Source of the DNA: Breviolum minutum Mf 1.05b.01
Taxonomy: Eukaryota; Sar; Dinophyceae; Suessiales; Symbiodiniaceae
Direction: 5' to 3'
Assembly: GCA_000507305.1 (NCBI GenBank)
Contig: DF241491.1
Span: 1 to 64,000, forward strand
DNA: 64,000 bases
This document shows positions 21,067 to 32,984 of this stretch, piece by piece. The position numbers and the translations under genes are program-made. Numbering within the stretch: position 1 is the stretch's first letter; the number at the start of each line of letters is the position of its first letter. The notes below the pieces were generated by a model. That model saw only the letters and a program-made list of their open reading frames with translations, searched no databases and was not told the origin of the DNA.

Positions 21067-21168
21067 TCCTGTCCGAAGTCAAGCGGGATGCAGATTGAAG
21101 TCCGAGGACCATCTGACCTGAGCTGCACGTTTGCAGTGAGCACAGAGGCTGGGGCAGTTATGACAGGT
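21067..21168 (+). CDS. exon candidate beginning MQIEVRGPSD
   Basis: The frame SCPKSSG then MQIEVRGPSDLSCTFAVSTE (Met codon 21088-21090) ends at ATGACAG|GTGATT, a good donor. The M-Q-I-x-V start with alternating hydrophobic residues is reminiscent of the first beta hairpin of ubiquitin-like domains. That is a weak resemblance from 27 residues only. Confidence 0.35.
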
Positions 21169-21582
21169 GATTGTGGATGCTGAGTCAGAAAAATAGCTCA
21201 CTTGACTTCAAGACAAGCGACCTAAGCACTTTCGGATTTGAAATGCATCAGTAGATATAGAAAGAATCTCATTTAAGGAAAGCATACAAAAGAAAGCAGG
21301 TCTTGCCCAGAAAAAAAAAACACTACATCTGACATTCGCGATAACAGCACATTTGCAACCAACAGGGCACGAAAGAAGATAACTAAAACTAAATAACATC
21401 GATCAGATACTTGGGAAAGAAGGGCAGGCCTGCTTTGTCACTCTTCACAATCGCCTACACATTTGCCAAAGCCATAGCAACTAGCTGAAAGTGCAAAGTC
21501 ACTGAAGTGCAAAGTCACTGCGAGCACGACCTTGTTTTTGATGCAACTGGCGAAAAAATGTGCAGTGTGCCAACTTCCAGTG

Positions 21583-21812
21583 GATTGGGAGTGTTGAGTT
21601 TGTTGGTCAGGAATGAAGAGGAGAATGTGGATTGGGAGTGTGGGAGTTTGGCCATTCCATTTGCTTCAGGTGGAATGCTGTGGTTCGGTGGTGGATTTGG
21701 GAGTGTTGAGTTTGTTGGTCAGGAATCAGGAATGAAGAGGAGAATGTGGATTGGGAGTGTGGGAGTTTGGCCATTGCATTTGCTTCAGGTGGAATGATGT
21801 GGTTCGGTGGTT
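21583..21812. repeat. tandem duplication, about 115 bp unit
   Basis: GGATTGGGAGTGTTGAGTTT to GGTGGAATGCTGTGGTTCGG occurs twice in a row (from about 21583 and from about 21695). The second copy has a short internal repeat of GGAATCAGGAAT. Confidence 0.85.
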
Positions 21813-22018
21813 GCGATGTGCCAGCTCCATTCCCTTCCAATCGATTCCTACCGCTATCATTTCTCAAAAAAAAACAGATCACTTCGCAGAAGATCGGTAA
21901 CAGTGCATTTTTCCAAGGTGATGATAAAATAAAACCAGAAGGGATTTCAGCCCCAATAATCCCCCTTATTTGCTCACGGCAATGAGCTTGAATCTCCAAA
22001 TGACCCTTACCTCAGTAG

Positions 22019-22240
22019 ATGTGTCGCTGTGGCCCTTCAGCTCAACGTTGTCATCTCATGGCGCCCAGCTTCGCTGAAGGCCAGTGGGAGGATCAGATAG
22101 GAGAGTTTTCCTTCTCCAAGTGGTTGAAGCAACAACGAGACATTACCAGGCTCAGGGTTCCTACTTTCCTGATCTTTCCTGACTTCTGGGACCAAGCCCT
22201 CCAACTGACGTGTAGCCTGAAATTTAAGAAAAAGACATAA
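22019..22240 (+). CDS. exon candidate, unknown protein
   Basis: A plus-strand frame with MAPSFAEGQWEDQIGEFSFS followed by KWLKQQRDITRLRVPTFLIF looks like a folded protein segment (mixed charged and aromatic residues). It ends in low-complexity Lys before TAA. A minus-strand frame over the same bases is also open, so the strand assignment is tentative. Confidence 0.35.
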   Translation: MCRCGPSAQRCHLMAPSFAEGQWEDQIGEFSFSKWLKQQRDITRLRVPTFLIFPDFWDQALQLTCSLKFKKKT

Positions 22241-22705
22241 AAATTTCACCTTGAAAAGGGCCTTGATGTTCATGGAAAACGAGGGTGAAAACTAAAAGAC
22301 GCTTCAATCATCTTTTCCAACTCTCAGGATTTCGACTTTACATCGTGAATTTTTCTGCTTACCCTCGCCTTCCCCAGTCCTTCATCGGGCCCGCGGCCAA
22401 CACGCGCCATGGCTCGGCGCCACCTGACGGTAAACGGTGGAAAACTGGTCAAACACAGAAAACCGGAGTGATGGGGTGGAGAGCAGCAATAATCTGACAG
22501 TAAAGGGTGGAAAACTGGTTTGTCAACTTTGATCTACCAGGTCGCGATCGATTGCCGGCCCTAGTGGGTGTATCAAACACAGAAGCAAATGGAGCTAAAG
22601 TATCTAATTAAAACTGTTTGTGTCGTGTGGGTTAACTATTGACTTGAAGGATTTTCCGAGCAGACCAAAGAAAAGTTAGAGGGGGTTCAAAACTCAGCTA
22701 TAGGA

Positions 22706-23137
22706 TTGAATGCCACGATGATGCAGACATTGGAAGTTGTGCTTAGTTTACTCGGCAAGATCGTTGCGCAGATTGCTCATTTGGCGGTAGTTGGGATGAT
22801 AACGACGGCAAATGACCTGGTTAAGTTGCTAAACAATACTCTATTTCATCATCATGATCCGTTGGTGGTTGGTGTCCTTGGTTTGTGCAACTCCATTGCC
22901 AAACCTGTGTCAGACATCAGACGCTGCACTTTGTTTGTGGGGGTGAGTCGGTCGGTTATATCAATATTATCGCTGTGTAATCTCCACGCAGTATATCATT
23001 GTGTACACCTGTGTGTACATTCGCCACATGTGGCGTTTTTTTCATCTAATCTCGGTCTCGATATATTTGTTCCAACCAGACACCATCAAAAAAAAACAGT
23101 GAAACCCACCCAAAACGTCCCCAAAACTCTCAGGTGA
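22706..23137 (+). CDS. open frame, hydrophobic, unknown
   Basis: A 143-codon frame. Its first half (TLEVVLSLLGKIVAQIAHLA) contains amphipathic or hydrophobic helix-like segments; the second half is poorer. Other frames are full of stops. It could be one exon (about 22690-22940) running into an intron. No family recognised. Confidence 0.3.
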   Translation: MNATMMQTLEVVLSLLGKIVAQIAHLAVVGMITTANDLVKLLNNTLFHHHDPLVVGVLGLCNSIAKPVSDIRRCTLFVGVSRSVISILSLCNLHAVYHCVHLCVHSPHVAFFSSNLGLDIFVPTRHHQKKTVKPTQNVPKTLR

Positions 23138-23928
23138 AGTCGCCAAACCTTGGGGTTTTCCTGGGCAACCGAAAACCCCGAGTAAGCATCCCGAGGTGCG
23201 GCCTGGGAAAAGACCGGGAAGAATGAGCAAGCGCCTTGGAAAATCGTTTTCGAAGTGGCGGTTGTTTTTTTGTTTTTATAAAAGTGTTCAAGTGGCTCGG
23301 ATTGGATTGTTCATATTTGTTGTGTATGTCATTTCTTAGGATTCCTTCAAACGTTGGAGTTTGTGTGTGTTGTGACTTTCCTTTGTTCAGATTTTGGAGT
23401 AGGCACGTGCTCCATGGTTTTCATGTTGAATTTCAGACATGCTGTGACATGATCATCTTTGGATTTTCCGACTCCTGAGTTCAAGAAGTGTTGGTTTCAG
23501 AAGTCGATGCAGTCCACCAGATATGTTTCTCAATGATCTCCAGTGGAAGGAATGTATCACCTTCAAAGGATGTTTTTTTGATTTTTGGAATGCCGACTGG
23601 GTTCGGCCACTGGGGCTGCACGACATGGTGATGTTGTAGCTAGTAGATTAGTGAGAAGTGCGGTTTGTTTGTACTGTACTGGTTGGGATTTGGGAAAGTG
23701 TTTTTCGTTTCTGTGATAAGGTACCAAAATACACTGGCTGGATTGATAAGCTTGAACCAATCTTGGAGTTCTTTTTGGGGAAAGGTCCAAGGTGCAGTAA
23801 AGTAATAGCGTTATGAGTGCCTCACAGCCATACACTGAGGTCAGTAAAAACAATTATGTTTTCATGTTTGATATCATTTTGGATATCGTTTTGGCTATCA
23901 TTTCCTCAAAGATTATATAACTTCCAGA
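23138..23928. other. no gene recognised
   Basis: AT-rich sequence with T runs. No convincing exon. Confidence 0.4.
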
Positions 23929-24147
23929 AAGACTCCGACTCGAAGAGGTGCGATCTTGGCATAGAAATCCATGTGTTTGCCCAGGTTTAATGTTGAGGCA
24001 TGCACCTAAAATGCCAAATGACTTTGTTAGAGGTTTTTGGACTGAAATTCACCATGGGTCAGATTATTTTTCCAGAGGATTTGGATTTGGTACCAACTTT
24101 TTGAGCAAACTGCATGTCTTAAAAACTTCACTGAGAAGGTGGCAATC
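23929..24147 (+). CDS. duplicated exon, copy 1
   Basis: The frame begins after CTTCCAG|AAAGACTCC and reads LEEVRSWHRNPCVCPGLMLR, then PKMPNDFVRGFWTEIHHGSD and YFSRGFGFGTNFLSKLHVLK. A possible donor GAGAAG|GTGGCA follows at about 24139. The same segment occurs at 26190-26420 with two indels of 3 and 9 nt, both in frame, which argues for past coding constraint. It has two Cys and many aromatic residues; no family recognised. Confidence 0.5.
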
Positions 24148-24671
24148 GGTTGCTGGCGACTTGGGGTGGTTTTAAAAATTGCCGACTTGGGCCTGTTTTG
24201 GACCTATGTCTCTTATTCGTTTCAGCTAACCCATGTCGGATTCCAGCACCGAAACTCCAAATTTACCCCGGTGAAAACTGCGAAAATCCATAGCTGTTTT
24301 TTTTCAATTTGAAGAAATATATATGTATATATACGCCCAAACCGGGACGTTCGCCGACCCGACAGTACAGCGTTTTGAGCTGTTTTTTCCCTTCGAGTGC
24401 GGCGTCAGATTTTTTTTGGATTTCAAGAAGCATTTTCTTCTTGTGGTTCAAGCCAATCAAATGCGTGTTTCTCAAGGGTTTTGGCTTGAGAACTAGGCAA
24501 AGATCCTTTCCAAAGTTTCACGGTGGGAGTAAAAATTTTGGTCAAGTGTGACACGCCTTTCAAATGGATTTTTTCCATTTTCGAAGCAGCACTTTGAACA
24601 CGGGTTACATTACAGGTTTGGGCATGTGTAAAGTATGTACCGAAGCAGTCCATTGCGTAGCACTTTGAACA

Positions 24672-24754
24672 NNNNNNNNNNNNNNNNNNNNNNNNNNNNN
24701 NNNNNNNNNNNNNNNNNNNNNNNNNNNNNNNNNNNNNNNNNNNNNNNNNNNNNN
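24672..24754. other. assembly gap (83 N)
   Basis: Run of N, followed by a (TA)n microsatellite at 24757-24789 that probably caused the gap. Frames reading across it are meaningless. Confidence 0.99.
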
Positions 24755-24755
24755 G

Positions 24756-24756
<1 letters not shown>

Positions 24757-24789
<33 letters not shown>
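24757..24789. repeat. (TA)n microsatellite
   Basis: GTGTATATATATATATATAT and onward, directly after the assembly gap. Confidence 0.9.
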
Positions 24790-24791
<2 letters not shown>

Positions 24792-24891
24792 CGATTATAT
24801 ATCTGATATTATATTGGGTACTGTACTGTAAATCATGTTTTAGTTTTTGTTGAAATGAATAAGGGTCATGGAAGTCAGGGTTTTTGCTGAG

Positions 24892-25153
24892 TGATCCGTT
24901 GGCAACCACGTATTTAAGGGATGCCGAGGGGGAGAAATTGATCCGGTTTTTTGGAGACAACCCCGGCTGTCATGGGCCATACAAGTTCAACTCAGAACTC
25001 ATAAGGACTCACTGTAAAACTCGGCTTTCGCCCGCGATGCCGTCACAGATAGGTAGCATAGAGTACCCCCCTGTCATGGACCCCGCTTGGCCATTCAGGA
25101 CAGTGATGTTCGCCTACATATGTTCGCATGTGCCTATCCCGATGAAAAAGTGA
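24892..25153 (+). CDS. terminal-exon candidate, unknown protein
   Basis: The frame SDPLATTYLRDAEGEKLIRF then FGDNPGCHGPYKFNSELIRT runs on to a Pro-rich end (IEYPPVMDPAWPF) and stops at TGA 25151-25153. Its composition is strongly protein-like for 85 codons, and a possible AG border lies at 24890-24891. The other frames are closed. No family recognised. Confidence 0.5.
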
Positions 25154-25520
25154 CTGCAAAGAAAGGAAGTTGAAGTTGACACAAAGGTCATAATGGGTTT
25201 GATTCTTGCAATGAAAAGCTTGAGGGGAAAGCCTTGTGACAATTGATCTAGCCCGATGCGCCTGTGATCCAAATTTGATGGGTTTTCCAAGGAAGTGGTG
25301 CTAGGTTGAAGGTTTCAGGCTTCAGGTGTCAGTAATCACAGGGAAGATTTGTTGCTTAGTCGATGTGTCATACGTTCAGCCGTTTTTATACAGAGATGTA
25401 TGTTCCGCAGACCTCAGAAGCTGCTCATTCACCAAGCACCTTCAGTGTCAGCTGCAGGGTTTGGAATGATATTGATAGATGAGTTAAGGTGATCTCAGAA
25501 ATGCACCTCAAAGTTTGAAA

Positions 25521-25675
25521 GACGGAGACAGAAGAAGTGATGTTGGCCGACAACATGGAATCACTTCAAGATGGAATGGCCAGATGGACACTCCGAAGGT
25601 ACAAAGGAATTTCAGTGAGTCCATCGGAGATAATGGATCGCTACAATCTCAAGAACATGTGGATTGATGTCTAAG
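25521..25675 (+). CDS. exon candidate, unknown protein
   Basis: The frame KTETEEVMLADNMESLQDGM, then ARWTLRRYKGISVSPSEIMD, ends with RYNLKNMWIDV and a stop at 25673-25675. It is protein-like throughout with an upstream in-frame stop at 25518-25520. It may belong with the exon at 24892-25153, but phase linkage could not be shown. Confidence 0.45.
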
Positions 25676-26099
25676 ATCATCTAAGTCACGGTCTTTTATC
25701 CCATACTCAGCTTCACGTAGTTTTAACTTCAAGGGGTTTCACACCAATCCAAGGGTTCTTTGTCCTCCAGCCCATATTTGAAGCCGTACCCTGTACGATA
25801 CCAAAAATGTTGAGATCTTTGGATCGTTGATTTGACACTGACTGGTTCTGGAATCAGAACTCTGGCACCACGCTACTCATAATAAAAGGTGCTCCCTTTT
25901 CTCTTTTTCCATTTTCTTGATGTATGCAGACATTTCTTCAAATTCAGAATGAACAAACATACTGCCAACTGCCATGGCGCGAAATTTTTGCACAGCTCCC
26001 TTCGAGGTGCCCTTTGGAAGAAACATTCTTGAAATGACCAAGATTTGGAGTGAATTTCTTCTACTAGTATAGACATCATATGTCAGATTCATGGGTGAA

Positions 26100-26420
26100 G
26101 TTCATCCTGATCTCACATTTATTCCTCGGATTCACCCTTTGGATGTTGATGCTTCCAGGCAGTCAGACGATAGTTCAGTTGAAATATGATGAACTTCCAG
26201 AAAGACTCCAACTCGATGAAGAGGTGCGATCTTGGCATAGAAATCCATGTGTTTGCCCAGGTTTAATGTTGAGGCATGCACGGCATGCACCTAAAATGCC
26301 AAATGACTTTGTTAGGGGTTTTTGGACTGAAATTCACCATGGGTCAGATTATTTTTCCAGAGGATTTGGATTTGGTACCAACTTTTTGAGCAAACTGCAT
26401 GTCTTAAAACCTCACTGAGA
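26100..26420 (+). CDS. duplicated exon, copy 2, and upstream exon-like segment
   Basis: 26190-26420 repeats the exon at 23929-24147 (LDEEVRSWHRNPCVCPGLML, then HARHAPKMP with a 9-nt insertion). Just upstream another frame reads VHPDLTFIPRIHPLDVDASR and reaches CTTCCAG|GCAGTC, a possible GC donor. After HVLK this copy has lost one base relative to copy 1 and meets a TGA (26416-26418), so it may be a broken duplicate. Confidence 0.45.
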
Positions 26421-27116
26421 AGGTGGCAATCAGTTGGGGACTTGGGTGGTGAAATTGCCACGATGAGGGTAGGAAAGCACAAAATGAAACTGAAAAAAAT
26501 AGGGACCAAAGGAGTCTTCACGCAAAAAAAAGGCGACCAAGTTGGATGTTTTCTCATTGAAACCTCCAAGTTGGATGTTGTTTGTCTTGGTTGCAAAAGT
26601 CGCTTTCCTCGAATTTTGGTTCAACGAAATCTCCCACAAAAACTTGGGCAGTGTCCCATGTTTGTAGCACCATTTTTCCAGTCCTTGTTGGATTAAAACC
26701 ACTTCCAACCACTTTGCACCCATGGATACCAAGGTCAATTTGGAAAGTACAGTTACATCTGTCAAAGGCTGGAGATTGTTTCTAACAATGTGAGTCTGGG
26801 CGTGAAGTTGTTGTGTTTTGCTTCAATAATTGATTGATTCACTACTCATTACTACATTTGTCTTCTTTTGCTTTATGGACAACATCCTTTTGAAGCACAA
26901 AAATCATCCATCCTGCTTTTCTGCCGGACATCGGACATCTAAAGTGTTCCGATGCCAGTCGGCAATGGGTGCAGTTGCGGGTTTGTGGGAAGGTAAATTA
27001 ACTACTTCTGCTGTTGGACTCAGAAAAACGTGAGCCAAACATCGCAAATTCCAATTGCAACCCGAGCTAACAACGATTACGATTCGGTAATCTAGCATGC
27101 AATCATCTATGCATAC

Positions 27117-27145
27117 ATATATATATATATACATATCATATATAT
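27117..27145. repeat. TA-rich microsatellite
   Basis: ATATATATATATATACATAT followed by ATATATATG. Confidence 0.7.
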
Positions 27146-27328
27146 GATTATCCACATCGACAGGCATGAGTTCGCACGCGGCTGGGTATTTGGTGCGGAG
27201 GTCCTTGGCTCAGGGTTTACGGCAATTGGAAACCAGGGAGAGGGTTTGGATTCCTGTTGTGTTTTTTTGACGGACATGGTGTTGCAACAAAAAGGACCCC
27301 CCACAACAAGGTATACACTCCCGAAGAC

Positions 27329-27416
27329 TAACGGCTAGATACCCAAAACGAACATGGATACCCTTGAAAAAGGTAACGGGGCCCTTTGGAAATGGCAATT
27401 CTTGGTATCTATGTTA
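27329..27416. repeat. short TIR element, family F
   Basis: Left arm TAACGGCTAGATACCCA, right arm CTTGGTATCTATGTTA (inverted, imperfect), 88 bp. A second member lies at 52760-52836 with arms TAACTTAGATGCCCAAAAT and ATTTTGGGTATCTATGTTA. Confidence 0.6.
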
Positions 27417-27989
27417 GATTTCCGGGTGATAAAATTAGCACTGCACTTGATATTATCTTTGGCTGACTGGAGTCCGTTGGAAAATCTTCGGTGCGATGGA
27501 GGTCCTATAATGTTTGTCAAATGTTAGGATGATCATCTTCCCCGTTGCATGATGTTCCCCATCAATTGATGTGGTCGATTTGAACCAACGGCCGGACACG
27601 ATGTTGAAACGCAAAACTTTGCAATTCAAAAGCAATCAAATCATCTGTAATAGTACTTACGGAAACCAACTATCAATCCCACTTCGCATAGAGACTAAAC
27701 ATCGCCTGCCTTTCGTGTTGGATATGCCAAGGCATTACTGATTCAAAGCAGCTCTTTTTGCTTTGTATCGAGATAGTGGAGCGAAAGATCTGTTCCTCCA
27801 AATGTGGTGGATCGGGATGATCTTACCAGCAAAGGAAGAAGAAAGTTCACGGTTTCTTGCCATCAGGGAACAAATATGTCAGAGAACCCCCCAACTTTCT
27901 TGTGCTCAAGAGCTTCTTGTTTGAAAACGAGTCAAGAGCTGCGGCTTTACAAGCAAGTAAAGTAATTACTGTGGAACATTCATGAAGCA
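27417..27989. other. no gene recognised
   Basis: AT-rich sequence with no convincing exon before the repeat array. Confidence 0.4.
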
Positions 27990-30900
27990 TTGACAGATGA
28001 TCCCAATTTTTGCTTTGACCGAGAAGGCAAGGATCAGTGCTGCAGCCAGATTCCTAATCCAGCAGCATTGGTTTGGCCCGAGACGCTTGTAAGATTGCCA
28101 GTCACCTTTCCATTGACCGTACTCACAATAGGAGGAATACTCAGGCAAGCGAGGTATATTGAGGCAGTGTTGAAGCAGACATGTTACAGAATCACCCAAG
28201 TTGTTCAAATTGTGAACTGAGAAGTCCTTTCTCTCTCTTGTCCAAGAGTTTTGTGGATGCAAACATGGCACAGCCATGAGTGTATAAGGGAAATCTTGTT
28301 TCAAACCGGATCATAAGCTGCACCTTTACAAGCACGTACCGGGGAGCATTCATGAAGTACTGGCCAATGATTCCTAACCCAGCAGCATTGGTTTGGCCCG
28401 AGACGCTTGTAAGATTGCCAGTCACCTTTCCAGTGACCGTACTCACGATGAGCGAGGAATACTCAGGCAAGCGAGGTATATTGAGGCAGTCTTGAAGCAG
28501 ACATGTTACAGAATCACCCAAGTTGTTCAAATTGTGAACTGAGAAGTCCTTTCTCTCTCTTGTCCAAGAGTTTTGTGGATGCAAACATGGCACAGCCATG
28601 AGTGTATAAGGGAAATCTTGTTTCAAACCGGATCATAAGCTGCACCTTTGCAAGCACGTAGTGGGGAGCATTCATGAAGTACTGGCGCATAATTCCTAAC
28701 CCAGCAGCATTGGTTTATCCCGAGACATGTGATACTGCAGCAGAAGATGCTTCTAACATTGCCAGTCACCTTTCCAGTGACCGTACTCACCATAAGCGAG
28801 GAATACGCAGGCAAGCGAGGTATATTCAGGCAGTCTTGAAGCAGACTTCCAGAGAACTGCTCGAAAGTTTTTCCCATCCTAGTTTCACACCTTTTGGTTT
28901 GTCTCCCTGCCTGACACATGGGCCAGATTTAACAAGACACATTCACAGCAGCCTGGATCAAGCACTCTTGTGAGGAAATCAGTGAAACAAGTCCAAGCTT
29001 TGCTCGGATCAACGGCAAATTCGCAGCTTTGCACGCCTTTTCAAGGCCTTAAGCCTCAGGCCTACATTCCAACCAAACAGCACTCCTGAGCAAGCATCAA
29101 GACTTCTTGTGAAGATGCAAAGGAGATTCTTGAACAAACGTTCTGCAATCCGCACTGCCATGCGGAATACTCAATCTCCTGCTGACCTTTGCAACTGATG
29201 CCAACACAGAATTGAATACTGTTCAAGTGTATGTTTGATTCCCTCTGTGGCTTATTGTTTGTGTTGACAAGATCCTCTTGTGCGCCTTTGACCTTGTTTG
29301 GATTCTGCTTCTGTTCGTTCCAGAGAAAGCCTGGTTGCCATTCGATTGGCCCCAGTCTGGGCCCCAGTTATCTTATCAGCAAAATGTGTGGTGGCATTTG
29401 TTCCTTGTGGCCGCAAACCACCCAACTTTTTCGAGTGTGAAGTGAGAAGCCATTCTTTTCTTTTTCCAAGAGATTCTTGGTTGCAATTTGCAGGGCACAG
29501 CCACGTGCAGGTTGCAAGTGTATATGGGAAAGGCTTGTCTGAAACCCTCTACAAGCAAGTACTGTGGAACATTCATGAATCACCCTGGCTTATGGTTCCT
29601 ATCCCAGCAGCATTGGTCTGTCCCAAGACATGTGACACTGTGGCAGAAGATGCTTATAACATTGCCAGTCACCTTTCCAGTGACCGTACTCACGATAAGC
29701 GAGGAATACGCAGGCAAGCGAGGTATATTCAGGCAGTCTTGAAGCAGACTTTCCAGAGAACTGCTCGAAAGTTTTTCCCATCCTAGCTTCACACCTTTTG
29801 GTTTGTCTCCCTGCCTGACACATGGGCCAGATTTAACAAGACACATTCACAGCAGCCTGGATCAAGCACTCTTGTGAGGAAATCAGTGAAACAAATCCGA
29901 GGCAGTCTTGAAGCACACATATCAGAGAATTACCCAATTGTTTAAGTGTGAAGTGAGAAGTCCTTTCTCTCTCTTGTCCAAGAGTTTTGTGGATGCAAGC
30001 AACATGGCACAGCCATGTACAAATTACAAGTGTATATAGGAAATTCTTGTTTGAAACCGAATCATAAGCTGCACCTTTGCAAGCACGTAGTGGGGAGCAT
30101 TCATGAAGTACTGGCATATCATTCCTAACCCAGCAGCATTGGTCTGTCCCAAGACATGTGACACTGTGGCAGAAGATGCTTGTAACATTGCCAGTCACCT
30201 TTCCAGTGACCGTACTCACGATGAGCGAGGAATACTCAGGCAAGCGAGGTATATCGAGGCAGTCTTGAAGCACACATGTCAGAGAATTACCCAATTGTTT
30301 AAGTGTGAAGTGAGAAGTCCTTCCTTCCTTTTTCCAAGAGATTCTTGGTTGCAATTTGCAGGGCACAGCCACGTGCAGGTTGCAAGTGTATATGGAAAAG
30401 GCTTGTTTGAAACCCTCTACAAGCAAGTACTGTGGAACATTCATGAATCTGGCTCATGATTCCTATCGCAGCAGCATTGGTCTGTCCCAAGACATGTGAT
30501 ACTGCAGCAGAAGATGCTTGTAAGGTTGCCAGTCACCTTTCTATTGACCGTACTCACGATAAGCGAGGAATACGCAGGCAAGCGAGGTATATTCAGGCAG
30601 TCTTGAAGCAGACTTTCCAGAGAACTGCTCGAAAGTTTTTCCCATCCTAGCTTCACACCTTTTGGTTTGTCTCCCTGCCTGACACATGGGCCAGATTTAA
30701 CAAGACACATTCACAGCAGCCTGGATCAAGCACTCTTGTGAGGAAATCAGTGAAACAAATCCAAGCTTTGCTCGGATCAACGGCAAATTCGCAGCTTTGC
30801 ACGCCTTTTCAAGGCCTTCTTGTGAAGATGCAAAGGAGATTCTTGAACAAACGTTCTGCAATCCGCACTGCCATGCGGAATACTCAATCTCCTGCTGACC

Positions 30901-32690
30901 TTTGCAACTGATGCCAACACAGAATTGAATACTGTTCAAGTGTATGTTTGATTCCCTCTGTGGCTTATTGTTTGTGTTGACAAGATCCTCTTGTGCGCCT
31001 TTGACCTTGTTTGGATTCTGCTTCTGTTCGTTCCAGAGAAAGCCTGGTTGCCATTCGATTGGCCCCAGTCTGGGCCCCAGTTATCTTATCAGCAAAATGT
31101 GTGGTGGCATTTGTTCCTTGTGGCCGCAAACCACCCAACTTTTTCGAGTGTGAAGTGAGAAGCCATTCTTTTCTTTTTCCAAGAGATTCTTGGTGGCAAT
31201 TTGCAGGGCACAGCCACGTGCAGGTTGCAAGTGTATATGGGAAAGGCTTATTTGAAACCCTCTACATGCAAGTACTGTGGAACATTCACGAATCTGGTTC
31301 ATGATTCCTATCCCAGCAGCATTGGTCTGTCCCAAGGCATGTGACACTGTGGCAGAAGATGCTTATAACATTGCCAGTCACCTTTCCAGTGACCGTACTC
31401 ACGATGAGCGAGGAATACTCAGGCAAGCGAGGTATATCGAGGCAGTCTTGAAGCACACATGTCAGAGAATTACCCAATTGTTGTCCAAGTGTGAAGTGAG
31501 AAGTCCTTCCTCTCTTTTGTCTCAGAGTTTTTTGAATCACCCTGGCTCATGATTCCTATCCCAGCAGCATTGGTCTGTCCTGAGACATGTGACACTGTGG
31601 CAGAAGATGCTTGTAACATTGCCAGTCACCTTTCCAGTGACCGTACTCAGGATGAGCGAGGAATACTCAGGCAAGCGAGGTATATCGAGGCAGTCTTGAA
31701 GCAGACATGTCAAATAATCACCCAACTTGTTCAAAGTGTGAAGTGAGAAGCCTTTCCTTCCTTTTTCCAAGAGATTCTTGGTTGCAATTTGCAGGGCACA
31801 GCCACGTGCAGGTTGCAAGTGTATATGGAAAAGGCTTGTTTGAAACCCTCTACAAGCAAGTACTGTGGAACATTCACGAAGTACTGGCGTATCATTCCTA
31901 TCCCAGCCCCATTGGTCTGTCCCAAGACATGTGACACTGCAGCAGAAGATGCTTGTAGCATTGCCAGTCACCTTTCCATCGACCGTACTCACGATAAGCG
32001 AGGAATACGCAGGCAAGCGAGGTATATTCAGGCAGTCTTGAAGCAGACTTTCCAGAGAACTGCTCGAAAGTTTTTCCCATCCTAGCTTCACACCTTTTGG
32101 TTTGTCTCCCTGACACATGGGCCGGAAACCACCCAACTTTTTCGAGTGTGAAGTGAGAAGCCATTCTTTTCTTTTTCCGAGAGATTCTTGGTTGCAATTT
32201 GCAGGGCACAGCCACGTGCAGGTTGAAAGTGTATATGGGGAAGGCTTTTCTAAAACCCTTTACAAGCAAGTACTGTGGAACATTCACGAATCTGGCTCAT
32301 GATTCCTATCCCAGCAGCATTGGTCTGTCCCAAGACATGTGATACTGTGGCAGAAGATGCTTGTAACATTGCCAGTCACCTTTCCATTGACCGTACTCAC
32401 GATGAGCGAGGAATACTCAGGCAAGCGAGGTATATCGAGGCAGTCTTGAAGCAGTGAAGTGAGAAGTCCTTCCTCTCTTTTGTCTCAGAGTTTTTTTGAA
32501 TCACCCTGGCTCATGATTCCTATCCCAGCAGCATTGGTCTGTCCTGAGACATGTGACACTGTGGCAGAAGATGCTTGCAACATTGCCAGTCACCTTTCCA
32601 TTGACCTTATTCACGGCAAGTCCTTTATTTGCAGGCAAAATGCAAGATAGCATTTTTTTCCAAGTTGCAACAAAAAATTGTTCTGGAAGC
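27990..32690. repeat. higher-order tandem repeat array, eleven core copies
   Basis: A core of 110-150 bp (CAGCATTGGTCTGTCCCAAG to GAGGCAGTCTTGAAGCA, with CATTGCCAGTCACCTTTCC inside) starts at about 28060, 28380, 28700, 29602, 30130, 30467, 31313, 31561, 31903, 32312 and 32525. Linkers between cores are drawn from three modules: a TTGTCCAAGAGTTTTGTGG module; a TTGCAATTTGCAGGGCACAG module; and a long module present at 28850-29440 and 30600-31150. Both strands are open across most units (up to 203 codons on minus and 162 on plus), and substitutions between copies fall on replacement and silent positions in either frame. Coding function therefore cannot be decided. It may derive from a duplicated exon cluster. 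Confidence 0.8.
29231..29470. repeat. 1.71-kb-offset duplicated segment, first copy
   Basis: The run from ATGTTTGATTCCCTCTGTGG to GAGAAGCCATTCTTTTCTTT is repeated at 30944-31183 with hardly any change, an offset of 1713 bp. This shows a recent duplication of several core units at once. Confidence 0.8.
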
Positions 32691-32694
32691 TCAC

Positions 32695-32800
32695 CTAGTA
32701 GATGGCGCAACACCCAATTTCAGACAGTTAGCCACAATAGATGGCGCAAACCACACAATTGCAGACACTTGTCCACAATAGATGGCGCAATCGTGTTGAA
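32695..32800. repeat. three-copy tandem repeat around AGATGGCGCAA
   Basis: AGATGGCGCAA-CACC, AGATGGCGCAAACCAC and AGATGGCGCAATCGTG recur at 40-50 bp spacing with CCACAAT before copies two and three. Confidence 0.7.
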
Positions 32801-32984
32801 CAGAAGCAGACCTTTGTTTTGACATACATGTAGCTATACATGGAAAGTTTCCTGAACAAAAAGTCAAATGGGAAGTTTTCTGAATAGAAAGGCCCACTGC
32901 ACTCTAAACTTTCCATTCGCTTTCTATACTGTACCAACTGGTAAGAGTAATTATTGTGTAGTTGAGCCATCTACTCTGCATTTC

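Noticed and set aside
29833-30444. 203-codon minus-strand frame in the repeat array
   Set aside because: It spans two repeat units with different linkers; plus frames of similar length exist and substitutions do not favour either, so no protein is claimed.
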